The notes under the pieces: model-generated
Told to the model about the DNA's origin: nothing
Seen by the model: only the letters and a program-made list of their open reading frames with translations
Databases searched by the model: none
Made by a program: the position numbers and the translations under genes
Shown: one piece after another, positions 1-8,391 of the stretch
How the letters are laid out: each line of letters begins with the position of its first letter
Position numbering within the stretch: position 1 is the first letter of the stretch
Source of the DNA: Streptomyces sp. P3
GTDB lineage: Bacteria; Actinomycetota; Actinomycetes; Streptomycetales; Streptomycetaceae
DNA length: 64,000 nucleotides
NCBI RefSeq assembly: GCF_003032475.1
Contig: NZ_CP028369.1
Coordinates: 2,542,001 to 2,606,000, forward strand
Reading direction: 5' to 3'

Positions 1-1229
1 ATGCCGCGGGTGGCGTGCCGGACCGTCCGCCCCACGACCTCCTCGCCCACCGGCCGGCGCTCCGCGTCGTACGTGGTCAGCAGAGCCGGACCGGCCTCAC
101 CGTGGATGACGGACGCCAGTTTCCAGGCGAGGTTGCAGGCGTCCTGGATGCCGGTGTTCATGCCCTGGGCGCCGGTGGGCGGATGGATGTGGGCGGCGTC
201 GCCGGCGACGAAGACGCGCCCTTCGCCGTAGCGGTCGACGATGCGGTGGCTGATGCGGAAGACGGAGGACCAGCGCAACCGGGAGAGCACCGCCGGCCGT
301 GGCGCGAGGCGGTCGACGACGGCCTGGAGGTGGTGCAGCTCCGGCGTGCGGCCGCCTTCCAGACCGTGCGCCACGCCGTCGTCAGCGCCCTCGCCCGCGC
401 CCCCGCCCCCGCCTTCGCCCCCGCCCTGGCCCGCGCCGGCATCGGCGGAGGCACCGCCGTCGGCCCGTCCGGACGATCCGCGCGCCCCCGTGGAGAGCTC
501 CGGCGGGACCAGCATCGACATCCGGTAGCGTCCGTGGCCCGGCAGCGGCACGCAGATCAGCGCGTCGTCCGTGGAACCGTCGGCGGCGTGGTGCAGGGAG
601 CGGATGCCGTAGCCGTGGGGCATGTCCCAGTCGGCCTCGACGTCGCCCAGCATGTACTCCTCGGCGAAGGCCGCCCCCTCGAACGCGAGGCCCAGCCCCT
701 TGCGCACGGTGCTGTGCGCACCGTCGCAGCCGATCAGATAGCCCGCCCTCAGCTCCTCCTCGGCGCCGGAGGCCGTGCGCAGGCGGGCGGTGACCCCGTC
801 CTCGTCCTGGGTGAACGACAGCAGTTCGGTGCCGCGCTCGATGAGGGTGCCGAGGCCGGCCACGTACTCCTCCAGCAGGCGTTCGGTCTCGTACTGCGGC
901 AGGGCGGCGAACTCGTAGGGCACCTCGGGCGGCAGCACGAGGTCGATGCGGGCCTGCTCCCGTCCGTTGACGTAGATCAGCTGACCGCGCAGCACGGCGG
1001 CGGCCTCCAGCATCGTGCGGGCCAGGCCCATCCGGTCCCAGATCTCCAGCGTGCGCGGCTGGATGCCGACCGCCTTGGCGTACGGCAGCCGTTCCGGCAG
1101 GCGGTCGACGAGGCGGCAGCGCACACCGTGCCGGCGCAGCTCCGCGGCCGCGCTCAACCCGACCGGGCCGGCGCCCACGATCAGCACGTCCGTCGTTCCG
1201 GCTGTCTCGGTCGTCGCGGTGCCCGCCAC
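1..1229 (-). CDS. FAD-dependent aromatic-ring monooxygenase (3' end outside window)
   Basis: Group A flavoprotein hydroxylase of the PheA/TfdB-like FAD_binding_3 family, expected to hydroxylate an aromatic or polyketide substrate with NAD(P)H and O2. The GTG start at 1229 follows a GGGAGG Shine-Dalgarno. The N-terminus reads TDVLIVGAGPVGLSAAAELR, the dinucleotide-binding Rossmann motif. The second FAD motif, GDAAHIHPPTGAQGMNTG, lies near residues 345-362. The stop codon is beyond base 1, so only about 409 residues are visible. Between roughly residues 240 and 285 there is a Gly/Ala-rich, low-complexity insertion (GQGGGEGGGGGAGEGADDG), which is unusual for this family and is probably a flexible surface loop. 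The substrate cannot be predicted. The gene stands alone, divergent from the lipoprotein gene at 1460. Confidence 0.9.
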   Translation of the reverse strand, partial: MAGTATTETAGTTDVLIVGAGPVGLSAAAELRRHGVRCRLVDRLPERLPYAKAVGIQPRTLEIWDRMGLARTMLEAAAVLRGQLIYVNGREQARIDLVLPPEVPYEFAALPQYETERLLEEYVAGLGTLIERGTELLSFTQDEDGVTARLRTASGAEEELRAGYLIGCDGAHSTVRKGLGLAFEGAAFAEEYMLGDVEADWDMPHGYGIRSLHHAADGSTDDALICVPLPGHGRYRMSMLVPPELSTGARGSSGRADGGASADAGAGQGGGEGGGGGAGEGADDGVAHGLEGGRTPELHHLQAVVDRLAPRPAVLSRLRWSSVFRISHRIVDRYGEGRVFVAGDAAHIHPPTGAQGMNTGIQDACNLAWKLASVIHGEAGPALLTTYDAERRPVGEEVVGRTVRHATRG

Positions 1230-1459
1230 GGGTGCCTCCCAGCGCAGTGCAGTGCCCGAACCCGAACAGAACCACCCCCGGCCCCCGTCCCGTCTCCCAT
1301 GGTCGCCCCGCTGCCCGGGAACGGCGAGCGGGCGTCTCGTCACCGCCGCGTCACAGATCGACGACCGGCCGAACCTCGTGAGCCGCTCCTTCCGTCTGTG
1401 CCGCTGAGCAGTACGGCGAGGGTGAGCGCCCCCGCCGACCGGAAACCTCGGGGGACGGC

Positions 1460-2302
1460 ATGAACGGCATGAACGGCATGAACGACGGCAACGGCATGAA
1501 CGGCGATCGGCGGACGACCGGCACCGGCACCGGGATTTCGAGCGGGTTCCGGCGTGAGGGCCGGGCCGGGGGCGGGGTCAGGAAGGCCGTGGCTGCCGCC
1601 GTCGTCATCTCGGCCGCTCTCGCCGTGACGGCGTGCCGGCCGACCGAGTCGCCGTCGAAGCCCGCGCAGTCGGCGCCGGCGGGTTCCGCGCCCGCCTCGC
1701 CTGCCTCTTCGTCCACGAGCTCGCCCACCGCCGCCGCGACGCCCGGCACATCGAGCCCCACCACTCCCGCGACTCCCACCGCCTCGGCGCCCGGCGCCCC
1801 CACCGCCCCGTCCCCCTCTGCCTCCACGGCTCCCGAGGCGTCCGCCTCCGCGCCCGCCGCCGTCGCGGCCTGCGCGGCGAAGAGCCTGAAGGTCTCCGCG
1901 TGGCAGGCCGCCGAGCGGCCCGTCGGGACCGGGACCGGTGCCGCGATCGTCGAGTTCGTCAACGTCTCCGGCAAGGCGTGCGTGCTCAAGGGCCATCCGT
2001 CCGTCGCGGGGGCCGGCAACGGCTCCCCCGAGCACAACTCCCCGCTCGCCGTCACGACCACCGGGACCGCCTCGTCGGTCACCGTGGCCCCGGGAGGCAG
2101 GGCGTGGACGAAGCTGACCTTCGTGCAGGTGCACGGCGAGGCCGACGGGTACTGCAAGTCCGGCGCGGTCCCGTCCGTGTACCCGACCGTCGTGGTCGGT
2201 CTGCCGGGCTCCGGATCGCACCAAGTGGCTCTGGACGACGGTCAGTTCGCCGAGTGCGACAACACGGTGACCGTCACCGCCGTCTCCTCGGTCAAGCCCT
2301 GA
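1460..2302 (+). CDS. DUF4232 secreted lipoprotein
   Basis: Predicted surface lipoprotein of 280 aa. An unusual Met-Asn-Gly-rich N-terminus (MNGMNGMNDGNGMNGD) precedes a signal peptide with hydrophobic stretch AVAAAVVISAALAVTAC. VTAC acts as the lipobox, with Cys near residue 59. A Ser/Thr/Pro/Ala-rich linker follows (about residues 60-135). The C-terminal domain of about 145 aa has the DUF4232 pattern, including CAAKSLKVS and GPRNGAAIVEF-like segments and a conserved disulfide pair (KACVLKGHP and YCKSGAV). The first ATG was chosen because GGGGGAC lies just upstream; three further in-frame ATGs within 45 nt are alternatives. The function of DUF4232 proteins is unknown. Confidence 0.85.
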   Translation: MNGMNGMNDGNGMNGDRRTTGTGTGISSGFRREGRAGGGVRKAVAAAVVISAALAVTACRPTESPSKPAQSAPAGSAPASPASSSTSSPTAAATPGTSSPTTPATPTASAPGAPTAPSPSASTAPEASASAPAAVAACAAKSLKVSAWQAAERPVGTGTGAAIVEFVNVSGKACVLKGHPSVAGAGNGSPEHNSPLAVTTTGTASSVTVAPGGRAWTKLTFVQVHGEADGYCKSGAVPSVYPTVVVGLPGSGSHQVALDDGQFAECDNTVTVTAVSSVKP

Positions 2303-2315
2303 CGCCTACCCCGGC

Positions 2316-2564
2316 TCACACCTCGAGCGGCACCGGATGGATCTCGTCCGCCATGTGACCGGTGCGCTCGTGGATGCGGAGCACGGCCTCCGCCGAGGGC
2401 GCCTCGGAGAGGCAGTACACGGTTCCGGACTCCGGGTCCGCCCAGGCGCGCTCGAAGTGCACGCTCTCCTCACCCTCGATGGCGAGGTCCGCCCGGTGGG
2501 CCTCGAGGAGTTGGTCGGCCGTGATGCCGTGCATGCCGTGGTGGACGTCCATGAAGCGGGTCAT
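2316..2564 (-). CDS. DUF4242 small protein, SCO4226-like nickel-binding
   Basis: A cytoplasmic protein of 82 aa beginning MTRFMDVHHGMHGITADQLL and matching DUF4242, a ferredoxin-like fold family. The S. coelicolor homologue SCO4226 is known as a dimeric nickel-binding protein, and the His-rich N-terminus (HHGMH) and ERAWADPESGTVYCL segment fit that family. A purine-rich GGAAGGGGG stretch precedes the ATG. It is the last gene of a minus-strand series (phoU, Cys-rich peptide, this gene), separated from the peptide gene by a strong hairpin. Family assignment is good. The metal and physiological role here are inferred from the homologue. Confidence 0.85.
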   Translation of the reverse strand: MTRFMDVHHGMHGITADQLLEAHRADLAIEGEESVHFERAWADPESGTVYCLSEAPSAEAVLRIHERTGHMADEIHPVPLEV

Positions 2565-2670
2565 GAGTGCCCGCCCCCTTCCGATCTCGCGTCGGTCGGT
2601 CTCTTCGCCCCCGCGTATCCATGCTGCGCCCGCCGGCTCACCGGGGCGACCCGGGCGGGCGGCCCCGCGG

Positions 2671-2711
2671 GCGACGGGAGGCCGGGCGACGGGAGGCCGG
2701 GCGACGGCCGG
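2671..2711. repeat. 15-bp tandem repeat, about 2.7 copies
   Basis: The unit gcgacgggaggccgg occurs at 2671-2685 and 2686-2700, and partially at 2701-2711. It lies in the non-coding gap downstream of the cysteine-rich peptide gene. No function can be read from it. Confidence 0.7.
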
Positions 2712-2722
2712 ACGTGCGCACC

Positions 2723-2766
2723 GACGAGGGCTCCGGCGCCGTACGGTCGGCGCCGGAGCCCTCGTC
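2723..2766 (-). terminator. Strong hairpin downstream of Cys-rich peptide gene
   Basis: A perfect 18-bp inverted repeat (arms 2723-2740 and 2749-2766) with an 8-nt loop begins 24 nt after the stop of the minus-strand gene at 2791. There is no T-run, which is usual for Streptomyces terminators. Confidence 0.75.
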
Positions 2767-2790
2767 CGGCAATACGTCGCTCGGTCGTCC

Positions 2791-2949
2791 TCAGCCGCAC
2801 TGGCAGGGGCTGCCCGCCTGGCAGCCGCAGCCGCACCCGGAGCCGCAGCCGCACGCGCCGATCAGCATGAGGTTCCTGATCTCCGCGGGCTGCTCGGTGG
2901 GGTGTTCCTGGGTGGGGTCGGACGTCGGGGTGCTGGGGGACTCGGCCAT
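2791..2949 (-). CDS. Cysteine-rich mini-protein (7 Cys in the last 21 residues)
   Basis: A 52-aa protein. Its first 30 residues are acidic and Pro/Thr-rich (MAESPSTPTSDPTQEHPTEQ, then PAEIRNLMLI). The tail consists only of Gly, Cys, Ser, Gln, Ala and Pro, with seven cysteines, mostly as CGC or CxC. The start is well supported by GGGAGGAACCC ATG. Two readings fit: a metallothionein-like metal-binding peptide, suggested by the adjacent nickel-binding-type gene, or a RiPP-like precursor with a leader and Gly/Cys core. No modifying enzymes are nearby. No family was recognised with certainty; an equivalent small gene next to phoU seems to exist in other Streptomyces (from memory). Confidence 0.8.
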   Translation of the reverse strand: MAESPSTPTSDPTQEHPTEQPAEIRNLMLIGACGCGSGCGCGCQAGSPCQCG

Positions 2950-3142
2950 GGGTTCCTCCCGGAGGCGTAGGGCCTGTGCCCATTCCATGCCCGTTCCCCT
3001 GGGCGCATCAACGGCGCACAGTGGCTTGCGCACGCCCTGAGCCGGACCCGGCACGCCCCGGCCCACGCCCCACCCAGGCCCGCGCCCCGGCTCGCACCAC
3101 TCCCCGCACCGACCCGAGCCGACCTGCCCCGACCCGACCCGA

Positions 3143-3853
3143 CTACGCCTCGGTCCCGGCGCCCGTGCCCGCCGCCGGCTGGATCTCCGGCTGCAGATCC
3201 TGCTGGAGCTCGTCCGCGTGCTCGCCCGTCACCAGGAACACCACACGCTTCGCCACGGCCACGGCGTGGTCGGCGAACCGCTCGTAGTAGCGGCCGAGCA
3301 GGGTCACGTCGACCGCGGTCTCGATGCCGTGCTTCCACTTGTCGTCCAGCAGGTGCTGGAAGAGCGTGCGGTGCAGCAGGTCCATCTCGTCGTCGTCCTG
3401 CTCCAGCTGGAGCGCCAGGTCGACGTCCTTCGTGATGATGACCTCGGCCGCCTTCGCCATCAGGCGCTGCGCGAGCTGGCCCATCTCCAGGATCGTGGCG
3501 TGCAGGTCGTGCGGGACCGCGCGGCCCGGGAAGCGCAGCCGGGCCAGCTTCGCCACGTGCTGGGCGAGGTCGCCGGACCGCTCCAGGTCGGCCGACATCC
3601 GCAGGGACGTGACGACGATCCGCAGGTCCGTCGCCACCGGCTGCTGCCGCGCCAGCAGCGCTATGGCCCGCGCCTCCAGGTCGTGCTGCAGCTCGTCGAC
3701 CCGCTGGTCGGCCTCGATCACGCTCTCGGCCAGTTTCAGATCGGAGTCGAGGATGGCGGTCGTGGCGCGTCCGATCGCCGACCCGACCAGCCGGGCCATC
3801 TCCACCAGGCTGTCGCCGATCGAGTCCAGTTCCTCGTGGTACGCGTCCCGCAT
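3143..3853 (-). CDS. phoU: Phosphate transport/regulation protein PhoU
   Basis: PhoU is a cytoplasmic all-alpha protein of two repeated three-helix PhoU domains. It links the Pst phosphate transporter to the PhoR sensor kinase and keeps the Pho regulon off when phosphate is plentiful. The 236-aa product begins MRDAYHEELDSIGDSLVEMA. It carries the two metal-binding E/D-rich motifs, one in each half (ADQRVDELQHDLE and DDDEMDLLHRTLF). The C-terminus is an Ala/Gly/Pro-rich tail. The gene is divergent from phoR, with a PHO box in the shared intergenic region, as in S. coelicolor. An AGGGAACCC Shine-Dalgarno precedes the ATG. Confidence 0.95.
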   Translation of the reverse strand: MRDAYHEELDSIGDSLVEMARLVGSAIGRATTAILDSDLKLAESVIEADQRVDELQHDLEARAIALLARQQPVATDLRIVVTSLRMSADLERSGDLAQHVAKLARLRFPGRAVPHDLHATILEMGQLAQRLMAKAAEVIITKDVDLALQLEQDDDEMDLLHRTLFQHLLDDKWKHGIETAVDVTLLGRYYERFADHAVAVAKRVVFLVTGEHADELQQDLQPEIQPAAGTGAGTEA

Positions 3854-3991
3854 CAGGGTTCCCTCTCGTACGTCGTTCTCGGGGTTCGGTTCGGGTTCGG
3901 GCTCGGGTTCGCCGGGGTCCGCTCGTTCTGAAGTCCGGGTCCTTCACGGGCTCCGGGCCCCACGGTGCCACGGTCCGCCCCGTACGCGTCG

Positions 3992-4035
3992 ATTTCCGTC
4001 ACCCCAAATGAACCACCACTGGCTCCGAGGTGAAC
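3992..4035 (-). promoter_or_regulatory. PHO box (PhoP operator) between phoU and phoR
   Basis: On the minus strand, 11-nt units run in phase: GTTCACCTCGG (4035-4025), a degenerate unit (4024-4014), GTTCATTTGGG (4013-4003) and a weak GTGACGGAAAT (4002-3992). The two strong units match the Streptomyces PhoP direct-repeat consensus GKTCAYYYRSG. The placement predicts autoregulation of both phoU and phoRP. Confidence 0.8.
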
Positions 4036-4108
4036 TCTGGGCGACGAGTGTTCGAGGTCGCACCTCGGTAGCTGTGGCCGGGACGGATGGCGTGCCTAAC
4101 CTGAGGGC

Positions 4109-5476
4109 ATGAACGTGAACGCGGCGGTCGCCGCAGCGGCAGCGATCGCCGGTGTGCTCACCGGTGTCATCGCCATGCTGGCGTTCCGCTGGAGCGAGCG
4201 CGAGCAGAAGCGCCCAACCCGCACCTCGCTGCACACGGATCCCATGCTTCCGCCCGGCGTGGACACCGTGCTGTCCGTCCTGCGCTCTTCCGCCGTCGTG
4301 CTCGACGAGGCCGACGCCGTCGTCAAGGCCAGCTCCGCCGCCTACGCCCTCGGGCTGGTACGCGGCGGCCGGCTCAGCGTGGAGCCCATGCTGAAGATGG
4401 CCCGGGACACCCGGCGCGACGGTGAGATACGCCAGGTCGAACTGGACCTCCCCCGGCGCGGGACCGGGCGCGGCGAGGCCCTCGCCGTGTCCGCCCGGGT
4501 GGCCCCGCTGGGCTCCCGGCTGGTTCTGCTCCTGGTCGAGGACCTCACCGAGGCCCGTCGCATCGAGGCGGTCCGGCGGGACTTCGTGGCGAACGTCAGC
4601 CATGAGCTGAAGACACCGGTCGGCGCGCTGTCCCTCCTGTCCGAGGCCGTCATGGACGCCTCGGAGGACCCGGAGGCGGTGGAGCGCTTCGCCGGCCGTA
4701 TGCAGATCGAGGCCACCCGGCTGACCAGCCTGGTCCAGGAGCTGATCGACCTGTCGAGGGTGCAGAACGACGACCCGCTCGAGGACGCCGAACCGGTCGG
4801 CGTGGCCGAGCTCGTCGCCGAGGCCGTCGACCGCTGCCGGCACCAGGCCGGCGCCAAGCAGATCACCATGGCCTCGAACGTGGGCGCGCCCGACGGGCTC
4901 GACCCGTTCGGCGGCCCCTACGAGGACGACGCCGCCGGCCTGCGCGTCTGGGGCAACCGCGGCCAGCTGGCCGCCGCCCTCGGCAACCTCGTGGAGAACG
5001 CCGTCAACTACTCGCCCGCCCGTACCCGCGTCGGCATAGCCGCACGCCGGGTGACCGCGCCGGGCGGGGACCAGATCGAGATCGCCGTGACCGACCAGGG
5101 CATCGGCATCTCCGACAAGGACAAGGAGCGCATCTTCGAGCGCTTCTACCGCGTCGACCCGGCCCGCTCCCGTGCCACGGGCGGTACGGGCCTCGGACTG
5201 GCGATCGTCAAGCACGTGGCCGCCTCGCACGGCGGAGAGGTCACGGTGTGGAGCGCCGAGAACCAGGGCTCCACGTTCACCCTGCGACTGCCGGAGGCGG
5301 GCGTGGCCCGTGACCGCACGGATCAGTACCCGGACCCGGACGAGGTCGACGACGTCGACGACCTCGACGAGGTCGCCACCCCCTCTTCCCACCCCTCGCA
5401 CCGGGCCCCGTCCCGCGCCTCATCCCCCGATTCGACCGCGTACCAGACGCTTTCCGCCCCGGAGGTCCTTCCGTGA
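4109..5476 (+). CDS. phoR: Phosphate-sensing histidine kinase PhoR (SenX3 family)
   Basis: Sensor kinase of the PhoR-PhoP system, 455 aa. Residues about 3-28 form the only clear membrane segment (AAVAAAAAIAGVLTGVIAML), so sensing is probably indirect through Pst/PhoU. A PAS-like region follows. The H-box FVANVSHELKTPVG places the phosphoacceptor at His165. ATP-binding boxes are N (LVENAVNYS), G1 (DQGIGI), F (FERFYR) and G2 (GGTGLGLAI). The C-terminal tail is acidic. There is no good Shine-Dalgarno. TAACCT at 4097-4102 lies 6 nt before the ATG, fitting a leaderless transcript. The stop overlaps the phoP GTG by 4 nt, implying translational coupling. Confidence 0.95.
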   Translation: MNVNAAVAAAAAIAGVLTGVIAMLAFRWSEREQKRPTRTSLHTDPMLPPGVDTVLSVLRSSAVVLDEADAVVKASSAAYALGLVRGGRLSVEPMLKMARDTRRDGEIRQVELDLPRRGTGRGEALAVSARVAPLGSRLVLLLVEDLTEARRIEAVRRDFVANVSHELKTPVGALSLLSEAVMDASEDPEAVERFAGRMQIEATRLTSLVQELIDLSRVQNDDPLEDAEPVGVAELVAEAVDRCRHQAGAKQITMASNVGAPDGLDPFGGPYEDDAAGLRVWGNRGQLAAALGNLVENAVNYSPARTRVGIAARRVTAPGGDQIEIAVTDQGIGISDKDKERIFERFYRVDPARSRATGGTGLGLAIVKHVAASHGGEVTVWSAENQGSTFTLRLPEAGVARDRTDQYPDPDEVDDVDDLDEVATPSSHPSHRAPSRASSPDSTAYQTLSAPEVLP

Positions 5477-6153
5477 CCCGAGTGCTCGTCGTCGAGGACG
5501 AGGAGTCCTTCTCCGACGCCCTGTCCTACATGCTCCGCAAGGAGGGCTTCGAGGTCGCCGTCGCGACCACCGGGCCCGACGGACTCGACGAGTTCGAGCG
5601 CAACGGCGCCGACCTCGTGCTCCTCGACCTGATGCTGCCGGGGCTGCCCGGCACGGAGGTCTGCCGCCAGCTGCGCGGCCGTTCCAACGTCCCCGTGATC
5701 ATGGTGACCGCCAAGGACAGCGAGATCGACAAGGTCGTCGGCCTGGAGATAGGGGCCGACGACTACGTCACCAAGCCCTTCTCCTCGCGCGAGCTGGTCG
5801 CCCGCATCCGGGCCGTCCTGCGCCGGCGCGGCGAACCCGAGGAGGTGACCCCGGCGGCCCTGGAGGCCGGGCCGGTCCGGATGGACGTCGACCGGCACGT
5901 GGTGACGGTCTCCGGTTCCAAGGTCGACCTTCCGCTGAAGGAGTTCGACCTGCTGGAGATGCTGCTGCGCAACGCCGGGCGCGTCCTGACCCGTATGCAG
6001 CTCATCGACCGGGTCTGGGGCGCCGACTACGTGGGCGACACCAAGACCCTCGACGTCCATGTCAAGCGTCTGCGCGCCAAGATCGAGCCGGACCCGGGCG
6101 CGCCGCGCTACCTGGTGACGGTGCGCGGTCTGGGCTACAAGTTCGAGCCGTAG
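5473..6153 (+). CDS. phoP: Phosphate response regulator PhoP (OmpR family)
   Basis: DNA-binding response regulator of 226 aa that binds PHO boxes and activates phosphate-scavenging genes while repressing other pathways. The receiver domain (residues 1-115) has acidic pocket residues VEDEE, phosphoacceptor Asp52 in LVLLDLML, and the conserved T/K switch (VTAKDSE). The OmpR-type winged helix is C-terminal (LPLKEFDLLEMLLRN, VLTRMQLIDRVWG, TLDVHVKRLRAKIE). The GTG start overlaps the phoR stop (GTGA). A long perfect hairpin terminates the operon. Confidence 0.96.
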   Translation: MTRVLVVEDEESFSDALSYMLRKEGFEVAVATTGPDGLDEFERNGADLVLLDLMLPGLPGTEVCRQLRGRSNVPVIMVTAKDSEIDKVVGLEIGADDYVTKPFSSRELVARIRAVLRRRGEPEEVTPAALEAGPVRMDVDRHVVTVSGSKVDLPLKEFDLLEMLLRNAGRVLTRMQLIDRVWGADYVGDTKTLDVHVKRLRAKIEPDPGAPRYLVTVRGLGYKFEP

Positions 6154-6180
6154 GCCGTGGGCGGCCCGGTGGCGGCCGTG

Positions 6181-6236
6181 CGGACACGCGAGGAGGGCGG
6201 CACCCGGTACGGGGTGCCGCCCTCCTCGCGTGTCCG
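6181..6236. terminator. Bidirectional terminator, phoP / convergent lipoprotein gene
   Basis: A perfect 25-bp inverted repeat (6181-6205 and 6212-6236) with a 6-nt loop sits between the convergent ends of phoP (6153) and the minus-strand gene ending at 6251. Confidence 0.92.
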
Positions 6237-6250
6237 GGGTGCGGACGCCC

Positions 6251-6904
6251 TCAGTGGCCCGCCGCCGCGCTGTTCGAGGCGCTCGCGGAGGCCGAGCCGG
6301 ACGGGGAGGCGGAGCCGGACTCCGCGGCGCCCGCGGACTCCGAGGGCGAGGCCGACGCGCTCTTGGAGGGGGAGGCCGTGGCGGTCGGGATCTTGCTCGG
6401 CCCCCAGCCGGAGAAGTAGCCCTCGGCCGGCACGACGAAGGCGGCCAGCTTGACCGCGCCGGTCTTGCTGAAGGTGAAGGTGATGTTCTGCGCGTCGCCG
6501 TTCTTGACGGCCTCACGGCTGTTCGGCAGGACGGCGGAGGCGTTGCCGGCGCCGCCGATGACGAGCGAGCCGTGGGCCGGGACCGTCAGCTCGCCCTTGC
6601 CCTTGACGGGCTTGAGCTCGGCGGACGTGCCGGTGCCGTCGACGGTGATGGAGTCGAGCGTCTGCGGCTTGTCGTCGGCGTTGAAGACGGTCGCCGAGAC
6701 CACGGCGGGACCGGTGGACTCCAGGTCGGGCTGGGTGATCACGACGACGTTCTGCAGTTTGATCTCGCCGACCTGGGCGGCGGCGTTGTCCGGCTTGATC
6801 TCCAGGGTCTGGGAGTCGTTTCCGGCGCCGCAGGCGGCGAGCGAGGCGATCGAGAACGCGATGGCGGAAGCGGCGAGGGCGCCGCGTCGAAGGCTGCTGC
6901 TCAC
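6251..6904 (-). CDS. DUF461-type secreted lipoprotein
   Basis: Predicted lipoprotein of 217 aa. The GTG start has AAGGAG 12 nt upstream. The signal peptide RRGALAASAIAFSIASLAAC ends in lipobox LAAC near residue 25. The mature domain (NDSQTLEIKPDNAAAQVGEI, VVVITQPD, PAVVSATVFNADD, NITFTFSKTG) resembles the copper-chaperone-like DUF461 beta-sandwich family. The usual Met/His copper ligands are not obvious. The last 45 residues are a Ser/Ala/Gly/Pro-rich tail. It is convergent with phoP. The role is unknown. Confidence 0.85.
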   Translation of the reverse strand: MSSSLRRGALAASAIAFSIASLAACGAGNDSQTLEIKPDNAAAQVGEIKLQNVVVITQPDLESTGPAVVSATVFNADDKPQTLDSITVDGTGTSAELKPVKGKGELTVPAHGSLVIGGAGNASAVLPNSREAVKNGDAQNITFTFSKTGAVKLAAFVVPAEGYFSGWGPSKIPTATASPSKSASASPSESAGAAESGSASPSGSASASASNSAAAGH

Positions 6905-7577
6905 GGCGGCGGCAACTCCTTGAACGCACGGACGGCTCTTCTGTGGACAAGGCCGCCCTAAGGATCAGTCAGGGACCTCAGGTTATCGAGCCGTTCCCGC
7001 GCCGCCGCACCCGACCCGCCTCTTCGATGATCCCGGGCCCAGTCGGACGCCCGTGGGTCTTCGTCTCTCTCCGCGCCGAGTGGGCCCCGTCACTTTCGTC
7101 ACTCGCATCCCAGGAGTCGGAAGCAGCCCATCAGTCACTTTGGCTTCATCCGTCGTCCGCCTGCTCGTCCGTCATTCGCATAAGCGCGACCGACACGCAC
7201 TCGCGGATTTTCCGTGAAGGAATGCGAGGCCGTCCGGGTAATTGATCACGGCGCCGGCCGAACGCCCGATGATCAATTCCGGAAACGAACGGTAACCGGC
7301 CAGGCGTGCCGAACGGAGTAGCGGAAGTCGCACACGCGCAAGCGGACATATGTGGACGTTCGGCCGTTCGGGCGGCCCTCCGGATGCGTGTAACGTACGC
7401 GTTTCGCCCCCCTCGGAGAGTGGCTCCGACCTGCGAATACCCGCTCCCGGCGACCCTCCGCAGCACGTTCCTGTCGCAGTTGTCAAGCCCCGAGATATGC
7501 CCTGACCTGCGAAAACGCCATTCAGGAACCGCAGTTTCCGTGTTACCCTGGATAGCCACGGAAGGGGTACCTGTCAC
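6905..7577. other. Long intergenic region upstream of carD (673 nt)
   Basis: No convincing gene is visible; the short reading frames here lack ribosome sites and typical third-position GC bias. The region is less GC-rich than its surroundings. It contains a perfect 9-bp inverted repeat AATTGATCA / TGATCAATT (7240-7248 and 7270-7278). It must hold the promoters of the divergent lipoprotein gene and carD, and possibly a long 5' leader. Confidence 0.6.
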
Positions 7578-8060
7578 ATGACGTTCAAGGTTGGCGACAC
7601 CGTGGTCTATCCCCATCACGGGGCCGCGCTGATCGAGGCTATCGAAACTCGCCAGATCAAAGGCGTGGACAAGACCTACTTGGTCCTGAAGGTCGCCCAG
7701 GGTGACCTGACGGTACGTGTGCCAGCGGACAATGCGGAGTTCGTCGGCGTGCGTGATGTGGTCGGTCAGGACGGGCTGGACCGGGTCTTCGAGGTGCTGC
7801 GCGCGCCGTACGCCGAGGAGCCCACGAACTGGTCGCGTCGTTACAAGGCAAATCTGGAGAAGCTCGCCTCCGGCGATGTCATCAAGGTCGCGGAAGTCGT
7901 GCGTGACCTGTGGCGTCGTGAGCGCGAGCGCGGACTCTCCGCCGGTGAGAAGCGCATGCTCGCCAAGGCTCGCCAGATTCTGGTGAGCGAGCTCGCGCTC
8001 GCGGAGAACACCAACGAGGACAAGGCGGAAGCCCTGCTCGACGAGGTTCTCGCGTCCTGA
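7578..8060 (+). CDS. carD: CarD-family RNA polymerase-binding transcription factor
   Basis: CarD stabilises open promoter complexes in actinobacteria, acting on RNA polymerase at rRNA and housekeeping promoters. The 160-aa product has the N-terminal Tudor-like RNAP-interaction domain ([21 protein letters not shown], residues 1-60). The helical C-terminal DNA-binding domain includes [29 protein letters not shown] and [24 protein letters not shown] provides the Shine-Dalgarno. ispD-ispF follow after 331 nt, the usual actinobacterial neighbourhood. Confidence 0.95.
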   Translation: MTFKVGDTVVYPHHGAALIEAIETRQIKGVDKTYLVLKVAQGDLTVRVPADNAEFVGVRDVVGQDGLDRVFEVLRAPYAEEPTNWSRRYKANLEKLASGDVIKVAEVVRDLWRRERERGLSAGEKRMLAKARQILVSELALAENTNEDKAEALLDEVLAS

Positions 8061-8391
8061 CGCCGGACCTGGACCGGCCTCAGCACACGGAAGAACACTG
8101 AACTGCCGCGGTGCCCGATGACGTATTTCCCGTCGCCGGGCGCTGCGGCATGTCCGCGCCCGGACACCGCCGTGCGCGCCGCACGCTCTGTGTGCCTCCC
8201 CGGTGCGCACCGCCCGACGAGTCGACCGGTCCGTACCGCCCCACGAGGGTGATGATCCCCCGATACTTGATGTGCCGGGCCCGGGCTGCCGCCTGACCGG
8301 CACGTCACGGAAGGGTCCGGTCAAGGCGTCGCGCCCGGCACTTCCCAGGCCATACCCACGCCAGGACAGCACACAAACCTGACAGGAACCG
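8061..8391. other. Intergenic region carD-ispD (331 nt)
   Basis: No gene, RNA or strong terminator was recognised. It presumably carries the ispD promoter. Confidence 0.5.

Noticed and set aside
15..1463. Long plus-strand reading frame opposite the monooxygenase
   Set aside because: Antisense shadow of a real gene; the minus strand shows Rossmann and GD FAD motifs and a good ribosome site.
2723..2766. Small RNA gene in the strong hairpin
   Set aside because: Position right after a stop codon and lack of a promoter make a terminator more likely.
6943..7245. Plus-strand frame of 100 aa after the lipoprotein gene
   Set aside because: No Shine-Dalgarno, composition unlike real genes, and it crosses the promoter region.
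7172..7486. Minus-strand frame of 104 aa upstream of carD
   Set aside because: No ribosome site, weak codon bias, no recognisable motif; treated as intergenic.
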